Positions 25,959 through 34,040 are shown, counted from the stretch's first letter. The stretch is DNA of 64,000 bases from Schaedlerella glycyrrhizinilytica_A (GCF_042852765.1 NZ_AP031414.1), one strand, 5' to 3'. Program-made: numbers and translations. The notes: generated by a model not told the origin, from the sequence alone.

Positions 25959-26189
25959 TTACTGCATAATGTCAACAACGACTCTTTTATCTTCTTTTGC
26001 CGCAGCAGCTTTGACAACGGAACGGATCGCTTTTGCAATTCGTCCCTGCTTGCCGATCACTTTTCCCATGTCTCCGTCCGCAACGCGTACTTCGATCACA
26101 GTCGTTCTGCCGTCCTGGCGTTCCGTCACTGCAACACCGTCCGGATCGTCAACCAATGCTTTTGTAATTACTTCTACCAATTCTTTCAT
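25959..26189 (-). CDS. khpA: KH-domain RNA-binding protein KhpA
   Basis: 76 residues consisting of one KH domain with VADGDMGKVIGKQGRIAKAI (GxxG loop). It binds RNA, usually with KhpB. It sits 23 bp after rpsP, its conserved place. Confidence 0.93.
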   Translation of the reverse strand: MKELVEVITKALVDDPDGVAVTERQDGRTTVIEVRVADGDMGKVIGKQGRIAKAIRSVVKAAAAKEDKRVVVDIMQ

Positions 26190-26212
26190 TTACGCGCACC
26201 TCCGCGAAACGA

Positions 26213-26458
26213 TTATTTTTCGATTCCTGCTGCCTTGAAGATCTTTCCTACAACCTCTGTCGGCTGTGCTCCATTGTTGAGCCATTTCTTTGCTGCTTCT
26301 TCGTCTACTTTGAATACGCTCGGATCCTGGTTCGGATCATATGTTCCGATCTCTTCGATGAACTTTCCGTCTCTTGGGGATCTGGAATCTGCTACAACGA
26401 TTCTATAAAAAGGAGCTTTCTTCTGTCCCATTCTTTTTAATCTGATTTTTACTGCCAT
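26213..26458 (-). CDS. rpsP: 30S ribosomal protein S16
   Basis: 81 residues, full length, beginning MAVKIRLKRMGQKKAPFYRI with the S16 signature VVADSRSPRDGKFIEEIG. It lies 51 bp after ffh. Confidence 0.97.
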   Translation of the reverse strand: MAVKIRLKRMGQKKAPFYRIVVADSRSPRDGKFIEEIGTYDPNQDPSVFKVDEEAAKKWLNNGAQPTEVVGKIFKAAGIEK

Positions 26459-26509
26459 GTTCTTTACCTCTTCTTTCTTAAAAATATTGTATTCTTTGTT
26501 ATCTATGTG

Positions 26510-27859
26510 TTAAAAAGGAAGTTTAAATCTGCCTTTTTTACCACCTTTTCCGCCCATGAGTCCCGGAAGCTTCTTCATCATCTTCCGCATCTCATTGAAC
26601 TGTTTCACCATCCGGTTGACTTCTGCAATGTCAACGCCCGCGCCTTTTGCGATCCGGTGTTTTCTTGAGGGATTCAAAAGATCCGGATTGCACCGCTCCT
26701 CCGGAGTCATAGAGTAGATCATCGCCTCCATCTGCGCCATCTTCTTTTCATTTTCTTCCGAATCCAGATCCGGCATCTTTTTGCCGCCGATCCCCGGCAT
26801 CATTCCCATAATACTGGAAAGTCCGCCCATCTTTTTCATCTGGCTCATACTCTCCAGATAATCTTCAAAGTCAAACTGTGCTTTTTTCAGCTTCTGCGTC
26901 ATCTGTCTGGCTTTTTCTTCATCCAGTTCCGCTCCGGCTTTCTCGATCAACGTCAGCACGTCTCCCATTCCCAATATACGAGACGCCATTCGGTCCGGAT
27001 AAAACTGCTCCAGATCCGAAAGTTTCTCTCCCATGCCGACATAAAGTATCGGACATCCGGTCACCGCCTTGATCGAAAGCGCCGCACCGCCTCGCGTATC
27101 ACCGTCTAACTTGGTCACGATCACGCCGTCAATGCCGATTTTTTCATTGAAGCTGGAAGCTACATTCACGGCATCCTGACCGGTCATCGCATCCACAACG
27201 AGGATCGTCTGATGGACATTTACCGCTTCTTTGATCTCCTGAAGCTCCGCCATCATATCTTCATCGATATGCAGACGCCCGGCTGTATCGAGAATCACGA
27301 GATTATTGTGATTCTTCGCCGCATGTTCCATCGCTGCTTTCGCAATATCCGCCGGCTTTGCCTTATCTCCCATGGAGAAAACTTCCACTCCCTGTTTTTC
27401 ACCGTTGATCTGCAGCTGTTTGATCGCTGCCGGACGATATACGTCGCAGGCAACGAGAAGCGGTTTCTTGCCTTTCAGCTTGAACTTTCCTGCCAGCTTC
27501 GCTGTTGTGGTCGTCTTACCGGCTCCCTGCAGACCTGCCATCATGATCACCGTCGTCGCGCTTCCCGGCTGGAGTGTAATCTCTGTCGTCTCAGATCCCA
27601 TCAGAGCTACCAGTTCTTCATTTACGATCTTGATCACCATCTGTCCCGGATTCAGACCGTTCATCACATCTTGTCCGACTGCCCGTTCCTGAACATTTTT
27701 AATAAAGTTCTTTACAACCTTGAAATTGACATCCGCTTCCAAAAGCGCCATCTTAACTTCTTTCAGTGCTGTCTTTACATCTTCTTCTGTGAGCCGTCCT
27801 TTACTGCGAAGATTTTTAAATACATTCTGCAGTTTTTCTGTTAAGCTGTCAAATGCCAT
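26510..27859 (-). CDS. ffh: Signal recognition particle protein Ffh
   Basis: 449 residues. The N domain is followed by the GTPase domain (GLQGAGKTTTTAKLAGKF near 107, DTAGRLH near 190, TKLDGDTRGGA near 246) and the methionine-rich M domain with short MxxM runs near the C-terminus. It targets nascent membrane and secreted proteins. It starts 1 nt from the end of ylxM. Confidence 0.97.
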   Translation of the reverse strand: MAFDSLTEKLQNVFKNLRSKGRLTEEDVKTALKEVKMALLEADVNFKVVKNFIKNVQERAVGQDVMNGLNPGQMVIKIVNEELVALMGSETTEITLQPGSATTVIMMAGLQGAGKTTTTAKLAGKFKLKGKKPLLVACDVYRPAAIKQLQINGEKQGVEVFSMGDKAKPADIAKAAMEHAAKNHNNLVILDTAGRLHIDEDMMAELQEIKEAVNVHQTILVVDAMTGQDAVNVASSFNEKIGIDGVIVTKLDGDTRGGAALSIKAVTGCPILYVGMGEKLSDLEQFYPDRMASRILGMGDVLTLIEKAGAELDEEKARQMTQKLKKAQFDFEDYLESMSQMKKMGGLSSIMGMMPGIGGKKMPDLDSEENEKKMAQMEAMIYSMTPEERCNPDLLNPSRKHRIAKGAGVDIAEVNRMVKQFNEMRKMMKKLPGLMGGKGGKKGRFKLPF

Positions 27860-27860
27860 T

Positions 27861-28217
27861 CTATAACTCCTCTATTATCAGACCGGAGATTTTCCTGATC
27901 TGCGCTATCATCTCTTCGGTATTCTGCTTTGTCTTTTCATACTGATCCAGTAGCGCTTCGATCTCATGGACATTTTCTTTGATCGAAAGAAAACGTCTTA
28001 CAAGATGGAGCTTTTCTTCATACCCTTCCAGTATCTTCTGGCATCGCTTCACCAGATCATGAACGCCCTGTCTGCTGATCCCTGCATCCTGCGCGATCTC
28101 GCTTAGGGACAGATCTTCCAACACAAACTGCTCATAAATCTCTTTCTGGTGGCTGGTCAGCAGCTCGCCGTAGAAATCATACAGCAGTGCCTGTTCTAAA
28201 ATCTCATTCACTTTCAT
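27861..28217 (-). CDS. ylxM: YlxM family DNA-binding protein
   Basis: 118 residues from the ATG at 28217, preceded by AGAGGTG; the longer in-frame start at 28373 overlaps the next gene. It has a sigma-70 region 4-like helix-turn-helix (LTSHQKEIYEQFVLEDLSLS, EIAQDAGISRQGVHDLVKR) and a coiled-coil C-terminus. It is the usual partner upstream of ffh and may modulate SRP function or expression. Confidence 0.9.
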   Translation of the reverse strand: MKVNEILEQALLYDFYGELLTSHQKEIYEQFVLEDLSLSEIAQDAGISRQGVHDLVKRCQKILEGYEEKLHLVRRFLSIKENVHEIEALLDQYEKTKQNTEEMIAQIRKISGLIIEEL

Positions 28218-28276
28218 CACCTCTGTTATATTACTAGAACAGCCGAGAGTTGTCAAGTGTTTTTTCTTGACACTTT

Positions 28277-28310
28277 GCAGTGTAAAGGGGAAGCTGTCGC
28301 TTTGACGAAG
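28277..28310 (+). repeat. Degenerate dispersed repeat, copy 4
   Basis: GCAGTGTAAAGGGGAAGCTG followed by TCGCTTTGACG resembles 29684-29718 (CGGTGTAAAGGGGAAGTCAT followed by CGCTTCCC). It lies between the ATPase pseudogene end and ylxM. Confidence 0.45.
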
Positions 28311-28335
28311 TACATAACTGCTATATAGAACCTGA

Positions 28336-29515
28336 TTATTTTTCAAGAATCTGCGGATCAAGAAGAAAATCATAAATATTCACAGTCAAGATACCATAAT
28401 CGTCATAATAGGGCTGTACAATATCTTTCGTAATAACAATCTTTTTAAAAGAATCATCAATCTTTCTGAACGGTCTAATCTCCTGAGTACGTTTTGCTTC
28501 ATCCGGCAATGAATATGCTGACTGGATGTAATATCTGGAAGAGCCAAGATTACATACAAAATCAACTTCCAGTTGTTTTCGTTTTACCTTACCATCCGCA
28601 TCTTTCCCTGCAATCGTAACAACACCAACATCCACACTATAACCACGCATACGCAATTCATTGTAAATTACATTCTCCATAGAATGAGTCTGTTCAAACT
28701 GACGAAAATTGATTCTGGCATTGCGGAGCCCGAGATCAGAAAAATAATATTTCTTTGGGGTTTCAATATATGCCTTTCCTTTGATGTCATATCTCTGTGC
28801 CGATTCGATCAAGAAAGAATCCTCAAAACAATCCAGATATTTTTTTATAGTCTTAGCAGTTATTTTAGACTTCTTTACAGTCTTAAACGTGTTCTTTAAC
28901 TTTTCAGGATTGGTAAGAGAACCAATGGCAGAAGAAAGGATATTCAGCAAATCTTCCAGTTCTCCAATATTCTTGATACGGTTACGTTTAAAAATATCTC
29001 GAATATATATTTCGCTGAACAAATTCTGCAATGTCGCCGCCTTGTCTCCGGCATCTTCTCGAAGTACAACAAGCGGAATACCACCATAAAGCATATATTC
29101 TGACAACCCCATATACTTATCACCTTTGTATACAGACATAAATTCTGCAAAACTCAATGGATACATATGAATTTCGTCTCCACGTCCGGCAAACTCTGTC
29201 ACAATATCTTTGGACAAAAATTTTGCATTGCTCCCTGTCACAAAAACATCCATATTATCATTACGGAGGTAACCGTTCAATACAGCTTCAAAGCAATCCA
29301 TCAATTGTACTTCATCTAAAAGTAAATAGTACATACCATCAGCAGTAACCTTAGAATGAATATATGCCATGAATTTTTCCGGATCAACTCCACGTTTTTC
29401 CTTTTCAATCTGAATAAGACTTTCCACACCTACGAATTCCGGTGATCACCTTGATCAGCCCATTGTTTTTTCTTTTAATCAATTTATCCAAATAAAAATC
29501 TCTACAAATTTCCAT
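28336..29515 (-). pseudogene. AAA/DUF4143 ATPase, broken by frameshift and deletion
   Basis: A good start (GAGGAGG, ATG at 29515) opens MEICRDFYLDKLIK and reaches the Walker A GIRRCGKSY near residue 33, then stops after two more codons. In another frame a GTG at 29427 continues with the rest of the protein: Walker B YYLLLDEVQLMD, sensor VTGSNAKFLS, then the DUF4143 nuclease-like C-terminus (LEVDFVCN). Between Walker A and Walker B about 35-40 residues expected for the family are missing. These ATPases are common, often toxin-like or regulatory, in Firmicutes. The remainder is intact for 363 codons, so decay is recent. Confidence 0.75.
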
Positions 29516-29530
29516 ATAGCAGCCTCCTCA

Positions 29531-29660
29531 GGAAAGATTTTTGCAATTTTATATACTTTTCAGTTCCATACTACCGTATCTCTCCCTACAATTCAATATG
29601 GGGACGTAATTTTAGGGAAGATTTTTGCAACTATTTATATTTTTCCGTTCCAAAATATGT
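29531..29660. repeat. Imperfect direct repeat pair upstream of ATPase pseudogene
   Basis: GGAAAGATTTTTGCAATTTT followed by ATAT and CAGTTCCATA (from 29531) recurs as GGGAAGATTTTTGCAACTAT followed by TTAT and CCGTTCCAAA (from 29615). The units are about 43 bp and 84 bp apart. It looks like a duplicated promoter or operator region. Confidence 0.55.
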
Positions 29661-29681
29661 TATATACTTCATTAGTAAGTA

Positions 29682-29718
29682 TTAGCGTCGGTGTAAAGGG
29701 GAAGTCATCGCTTCCCCT
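29682..29718 (+). repeat. Dispersed TAGCGTC repeat, copy 5
   Basis: It reads TTAGCGTCGGTGTAAAGGGG and then forms GGGGAAG/CTTCCCC around TCATCG. The hairpin loop contains the stop codon of the subtilase gene (minus strand TGA at 29707-29705). Confidence 0.65.
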
Positions 29719-30616
29719 CCATGAACCATTTCATATTCAGTATTCCCCATCCGCCAACACTGCTGTTATATGGTACGCAGCTTTCCCGCAGACGAAGTTT
29801 CACCTCTACATTTGACATATCAGGATATTTGGAAAGCACGCAGGCTACCGCTCCGGATACGATCGGTGTTGCCATAGATGTGCCGCTCTTCTCTGTATAC
29901 GGCTGTTTCCATTTATTTATATATGCTCCGTTACAGCTCGTAATGTATGTTCCCGGTGCAACTAAATCCGGCTTAACCACGCAATTTTCCGTCGGACCTC
30001 TCCCGGAATAATCCCATCGCCTTTTTCCCACACCATTTCGCTCCGGCAGATTCACAGCCCCTACAGTGATCACTTTCCGGCTACTTCCCGGCGCAGCCAC
30101 CGTTCTTTCTTTTGGTCCGTAATTACCTGATGAAACTACAACTGTCACTCCCGCATCCCAAAGCTTTTCAACACTCTGTATCAGCCTTTCTTCCTCTTTT
30201 CTCTCCAATCCGGGATGTGTACCAACCGAAATATTTACAATATGGATATCCTGTGTTTGGATCAATTTCAAAATCCAGTCGATCCCATTTACGACTGCAT
30301 CTACATTTCCATTTCCGTCTTTATCTAATACCTTTGCGATCACCAGTTTCACATTTGGCGCCATTCCTGCATACCTGCCATCTGACATTTTCCCACTGCC
30401 GCCCAAGATCCCTGCCACATGAGTCCCATGTCCGCTGTCATCATACACTTCCTCTCTGTGATCCACAAAATCTCTGAATGCCACTATCCTGCTGTCAAAA
30501 TCCGGATGGAGGGAAATTCCTGTATCCAGAACAGCAGCCGTGATCCCCTGTCCCAGATATCCGTCTTTGATAATATCATCACAATAGTAGTTGATCGTCT
30601 CTTTCGCCGCGTTCAT
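29705..30616 (-). CDS. S8 family serine peptidase (subtilase), no signal peptide
   Basis: 303 residues from the ATG at 30616, preceded by AAGGAG. The catalytic triad is complete: Asp in AAVLDTGI (31), His in DSGHGTHVAG (63) and Ser in KSGTSMATPIVSGA (about 246). There is no signal peptide and no propeptide of classical length, so it resembles intracellular subtilases. The substrate is unknown. It is divergent from a cysteine-rich small protein gene about 140 bp away. Confidence 0.88.
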   Translation of the reverse strand: MNAAKETINYYCDDIIKDGYLGQGITAAVLDTGISLHPDFDSRIVAFRDFVDHREEVYDDSGHGTHVAGILGGSGKMSDGRYAGMAPNVKLVIAKVLDKDGNGNVDAVVNGIDWILKLIQTQDIHIVNISVGTHPGLERKEEERLIQSVEKLWDAGVTVVVSSGNYGPKERTVAAPGSSRKVITVGAVNLPERNGVGKRRWDYSGRGPTENCVVKPDLVAPGTYITSCNGAYINKWKQPYTEKSGTSMATPIVSGAVACVLSKYPDMSNVEVKLRLRESCVPYNSSVGGWGILNMKWFMEGKR

Positions 30617-30752
30617 AATGAACTCCTTTTTAATTAGAATATGCATGAAAAAGGCTTTGGAGAATATTTACAAACTTCAAAAAATCCTGCACACATCTGC
30701 ATTCGGCACATATTATGAAGTGTAAACAATTTATTTGTCGGAGGATTTATTA

Positions 30753-30977
30753 ATGAGTGAATTAAGTGCAACGAACTGTGGATGCGGATGCGAAAACGGC
30801 GGAATCTCCAACGGAAACAACTCTTGTCTGTGGATCATCCTGCTCCTTTGCTGCTGCGGTGGTTTTGGCGGCGGATGTAACGGCGGCGGATGCGGATGCG
30901 GCGACAATTTCGGCGGAAACAACTCCTGTCTGTGGATCATCCTGCTCCTTTGCTGCTGCGGCGGATGCGGATTCTGA
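30753..30977 (+). CDS. Cys/Gly-rich small protein with duplicated hydrophobic motif
   Basis: 74 residues from the ATG at 30753 (GGAGG 9 nt upstream; an earlier in-frame start at 30735 overlaps the ribosome site). The start MSELSATNCGCGC is followed by two copies of NNSCLWIILLLCCCGG separated by a Gly/Cys-rich spacer. The copies are nearly identical in DNA too (about 30819-30865 and 30919-30965). About 17 cysteines occur in 74 residues, with hydrophobic runs long enough to enter a membrane. I cannot assign a function; a metal-binding, spore-associated or membrane-inserted role is possible. A strong terminator follows. Confidence 0.75.
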   Translation: MSELSATNCGCGCENGGISNGNNSCLWIILLLCCCGGFGGGCNGGGCGCGDNFGGNNSCLWIILLLCCCGGCGF

Positions 30978-30989
30978 CTCTCCTCTTTC

Positions 30990-31031
30990 TAAAAACTCCC
31001 CGGTGCACATCCTGCATCGGGGAGTTTTTTG
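30990..31031 (+). terminator. Terminator after Cys-rich gene
   Basis: AAAAACTCCCCG pairs with CGGGGAGTTTTTT around a 15-nt loop. Confidence 0.9.
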
Positions 31032-31061
31032 TATAGGTTTCCATATTTGCGGCAGATCCGT

Positions 31062-31214
31062 TTACTTTTCATCTTTCAAAGGACTTTTCTGTCCCTCCTC
31101 ACATTGCCTGCTTCGTTCTTCCTGTACTTCCTCTTCCGTAATCTTACGTTTCAGCATACAATCTTCATCAATCTCATACACTGCATTTCCGTCGATGATC
31201 AATTTTCGCTTCAT
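31062..31214 (-). CDS. 50-residue conserved-looking small protein
   Basis: A short gene on the minus strand: ATG at 31214 preceded by AGGAG at about 10 nt, TAA at 31062. The protein begins MKRKLIIDGNAVYEIDEDCM and has a highly charged C-terminus rich in Glu, Lys and Arg. I recall similar NAVYEIDE-type small proteins of unknown function in Lachnospiraceae but cannot verify it here. It is convergent with the Cys-rich gene's terminator. Confidence 0.65.
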   Translation of the reverse strand: MKRKLIIDGNAVYEIDEDCMLKRKITEEEVQEERSRQCEEGQKSPLKDEK

Positions 31215-31349
31215 GCCCCGTACACTCCTGTTATTCTTTTCTCTACTATAATATGTAGAGACTCTGTCCTTAGTCTTTCCTCATATTTCATTTCTACTCC
31301 ACATATATATCGAATGTGGGATATGATTGCCAAGATCGGGAGTGTATTC

Positions 31350-31889
31350 ATGGAAAAGAAACCAACAAAACCAATGACGCCATTTGACGAAGTGACGATA
31401 CCATTTGAACTGACGCTTTTGAAACTTATTTTGCCCTATACTTCTGCCGCCAAGGAACAAACTGTGTGGATCCTCATAAAACTGATGGAATTAAAAAATA
31501 CGATCCGCTTTTTTAAACATCCCGAACACCTCCAAACGACCTTAGGTCTCACCGCCCAATCTGTCCCGCATTCTCCCACGGAAATACTGGATATTCTGAC
31601 TCCCTATCTTTCACCGGAACAGACACAGACCATAGAACAATTTCAAAATGTAATGAACATGATGGAAATTGTACAAATGTTCCAAGCAGAAACCGCTTCC
31701 GATACCACCGGCTCAGCGTCGCCGGATCCGGAGAATCCCGGTTCAAATCCTTTCGGAACTTTCAATCCTGCCGATCTTATGATGAATATGCTCTCCGATG
31801 AACAAAAAGAAATGTTCCAAATGTATCAGGATCTGTTTTCCGACGCTTCCGATTCTTCGAAGCAACCATCGGAAAACTCCGCAACCTGA
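31350..31889 (+). CDS. Unrecognised 179-residue protein
   Basis: The ATG at 31350 has GGGAG 8 nt upstream; further in-frame ATGs lie at 31314 and 31323. The first 110 residues look helical (IPFELTLLKLILPYTSAAKE, then QTVWILIKLMELKNTIRFF). The second half has an acidic, Ser/Pro-rich linker and a Met-rich tail (LMMNMLSDEQKEMFQMYQDL). No signal peptide or catalytic motif is visible. The next gene starts 68 bp downstream on the same strand, so they may form a two-gene operon. Function unknown. Confidence 0.65.
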   Translation: MEKKPTKPMTPFDEVTIPFELTLLKLILPYTSAAKEQTVWILIKLMELKNTIRFFKHPEHLQTTLGLTAQSVPHSPTEILDILTPYLSPEQTQTIEQFQNVMNMMEIVQMFQAETASDTTGSASPDPENPGSNPFGTFNPADLMMNMLSDEQKEMFQMYQDLFSDASDSSKQPSENSAT

Positions 31890-31956
31890 TCCTACACTAT
31901 TCTCCATATATTTTCTAAATCATTATAAAATTATAAAGAAAGGAATGAATATAAAT

Positions 31957-32238
31957 ATGAACGATTGGATTAACAGTCCACTTTTAAAAGATATTGATCC
32001 TGTCAAATTAGAGCTGATCAAAATGGCTGCTTCACAGACTTCCGGGAAATCCGGAAAAGATCTTGCCCCAGTCATGCTTGCCCTGATCATCAGCGCAAAT
32101 AAAAAAGGGATCCGCTTTACAGCCGAAGAAATCCAACTGATCCTGGAAATTCTAAAAGACGGAAAATCTGCGGAAGAACAGGCGCAGATCGAACGCACAA
32201 TGAACATGGTAAAAAGCCTGCTCCTCAAAAAAGGCTAG
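31957..32238 (+). CDS. Unrecognised 93-residue helical protein
   Basis: The ATG at 31957 follows AAAGAAAGGAAT. The protein (MNDWINSPLLKDIDPVKLEL at the start, then many Lys/Ala/Glu helices) has no membrane segment. It is probably co-transcribed with the 179-residue gene, with which it shares a run of hydrophobic/acidic helices. Its TAG stop (32236-32238) is the first three bases of a dispersed repeat. Function unknown. Confidence 0.7.
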   Translation: MNDWINSPLLKDIDPVKLELIKMAASQTSGKSGKDLAPVMLALIISANKKGIRFTAEEIQLILEILKDGKSAEEQAQIERTMNMVKSLLLKKG

Positions 32239-32258
32239 CGTCGATGTATAAGGGAAAA
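32236..32258 (+). repeat. Dispersed TAGCGTC repeat, copy 6 (supplies stop codon)
   Basis: TAGCGTCGATGTATAAGGGA and AAA. It is nearly identical to the inverse of the right end of the copy at 17205-17306. The initial TAG is the stop codon of the preceding gene. Confidence 0.7.
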
Positions 32259-32428
32259 ACGCCTCAAGCCGCGTAATTCCGGTGATTTTCAGCGTTATCC
32301 TCAATCAGCGGATGTCCTCAGTACGCTTCCATCGTCTGCCTTGAAAATCACCGAATCATCTGCGGTTGAGGTCGGTGAGCACGGGAGCTTACGCTCCCTT
32401 GTCCGCTGAAAGCAGCCTGAATTCATTT
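32259..32428. other. Structured intergenic stretch
   Basis: No gene. TTCCGGTGATTTTCA (about 32277) pairs with TGAAAATCACCGAA (about 32341). GGGAGC-TTAC-GCTCCC (about 32384-32399) is a perfect small hairpin. CCTCAATCAGCGGATG and CATCTGCGGTTGAGG are roughly inverse. It may be a folded RNA or the body of a larger repeat whose left end is copy 6. Confidence 0.45.
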
Positions 32429-32902
32429 TCAGAATCCCTCTTCTTTTCGCTTTTTACGCATATCTCTCCGTTTCTTTGCTGCTTCCCATTCTGCTTTTTC
32501 TTCCTCGCTTTCCAAAAGCAGCTTCGGGACCGGACACGGTTTATCATTTTCATCCAACGCAACCATCGTAAAATATGCCCGGTTGATCGGTCTCCTCATT
32601 CCCTCCGTGTCTTCTATATAAGTATCTACGCGTACTTCCATGGATGTGGTTCCCACATAAGTTACTTTTCCGATGATCACGAGAAGATCCTGTTGATATG
32701 CCCCTCTGATAAAACGCAGGTTGTCCACCGAAGCCGTCGTACAATTACATCGGGTGTGCCGCATTGCAACGATTCCCGCCACCTCATCGATCCACTGCAT
32801 CAAAATACCGCCAAACAAACGCCCTGCCGCATTCAAATGATTCGGTCTTACAATATGCACCGTTTCTACTCTCGATTCCCCGACTGTTCTCTCTTCTGTC
32901 AT
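32429..32902 (-). CDS. Acyl-CoA thioesterase, hotdog fold (YciA-like)
   Basis: 157 residues from the ATG at 32902, preceded by GAGGAGGA. The hotdog motif HLNAAGRLFGGILMQWIDEV carries the usual catalytic-region pattern, followed by TASVDNLRFIRGA and a charged Lys/Arg/Glu tail. It hydrolyses acyl-CoA esters; chain preference is not visible. Confidence 0.85.
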   Translation of the reverse strand: MTEERTVGESRVETVHIVRPNHLNAAGRLFGGILMQWIDEVAGIVAMRHTRCNCTTASVDNLRFIRGAYQQDLLVIIGKVTYVGTTSMEVRVDTYIEDTEGMRRPINRAYFTMVALDENDKPCPVPKLLLESEEEKAEWEAAKKRRDMRKKRKEEGF

Positions 32903-33157
32903 AATGTCCTCCTCGTCTGTATTCTTCATTAAATTATAGACTTTTTTCCCTGCTTTCGCAACTTTCATATCGTACAAGTCTATCCGTTTTCTCCAGCCTG
33001 TCCCCCTCTGATCATCCAATATACACCGCATCACACAAACGCCCTATAAACGAATGATTCACCCAAACGATCCAGCCTGCTTGCAAAGTCATTTCACATC
33101 GAGTAAAATAGCGTTATGCCAGAATGAACATGATAAACTATGAAAGAGGATTGCCTT

Positions 33158-34012
33158 ATGCGAAATATAAAATTAACGCTTGAATACGATGGTTTCCGTT
33201 ACAACGGTTTTATACAGCCTCCGAAAAAAGGAAATAAAACAACCGTCTCCGGCAAGATCACCGATGTCTTGTCACGGATGGAGTCTGCGGATACTGTTGC
33301 AAATACTGCCACAAATACTACTGCGGATACTGCCACAGATCTTCCCATAGATTTTCCCACAGATCTTTCCACCGGTTTTTCGGCTCTGTTTTGCGGAGAA
33401 CGGACTGCCCCGGGCGTTCATGCACTGCAACAGACCGTAAATTTCAAAACGGATTCCGCATTATCCGTCGGAGAGATCCGGACTTACCTGAACCATTATC
33501 TCCCGCAGGATATTGTCGTATCTGAAGCAGTTGAGACTGCGGATCGTTTTCATGCAGAATTGAATGCCCGCTCTCGTACTTATGAATACCGCATCATCTG
33601 CTCGGCATTTCCGGACGTTTTTTTCCGAAAATATGCACATTTTCTATCGCAGCATTTGGACATAGCCGCTATGGATCACGCTGCCGGACTGCTGACCGGA
33701 AAACACGATTTTGCAGCATTTTCTTCCGGAAAAACAAAAAAATCTACCGTACGTGAACTTTATTCCATTGATTTTGAGACCACAGACATTTTTACCGATA
33801 ACGAACCTGACCGGGAAGAAATCCGGATTTACCTGAAAGCCAATGGATTTCTCCAGAAAATGCCGCTCTCACTGATCGGCACACTTTTGGATATCGGACT
33901 TGGCAAGCGTACCCCGGACTGTATCGAACAGATTTTTTCCGGACAAGAAGATCCGTCACATTCCGCAGTGGCTCACGCATTGTTTCTGAAAGAAATCGAA
34001 TATAACAATTAA
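33158..34012 (+). CDS. TruA-like pseudouridine synthase lacking the catalytic Asp
   Basis: 284 residues from the ATG at 33158 (AGAGGAT upstream; an in-frame ATG at 33140 has no site). TruA architecture is recognisable: MRNIKLTLEYDGFRYNGF, NFKT, RTYEYRI and KHDFAAFSSG. Where active TruA has R-T-D-A-G-V-H-A, this protein has ERTAPGVHA, so the nucleophilic aspartate is absent. The C-terminal FLxxMVR-like motif reads FLQKMPLSLIGTLL. A degenerate four-residue repeat (about residues 45-72) sits just before the loop. It may be a divergent paralogue without pseudouridylation activity, perhaps retaining RNA binding, or a decaying copy. Confidence 0.8.
   Translation: MRNIKLTLEYDGFRYNGFIQPPKKGNKTTVSGKITDVLSRMESADTVANTATNTTADTATDLPIDFPTDLSTGFSALFCGERTAPGVHALQQTVNFKTDSALSVGEIRTYLNHYLPQDIVVSEAVETADRFHAELNARSRTYEYRIICSAFPDVFFRKYAHFLSQHLDIAAMDHAAGLLTGKHDFAAFSSGKTKKSTVRELYSIDFETTDIFTDNEPDREEIRIYLKANGFLQKMPLSLIGTLLDIGLGKRTPDCIEQIFSGQEDPSHSAVAHALFLKEIEYNN
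33290..33373 (+). repeat. Seven degenerate 12-bp tandem repeats inside the truA-like gene
   Basis: Units run GATACTGTTGCA, AATACTGCCACA, AATACTACTGCG, GATACTGCCACA, GATCTTCCCATA, GATTTTCCCACA, GATCTTTCCACC. They encode D/N-T/L/F-x-x quartets and keep frame. Confidence 0.85.
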
Positions 34013-34040
34013 ACTTCAATCCTGTATTAGGAGGTACATT

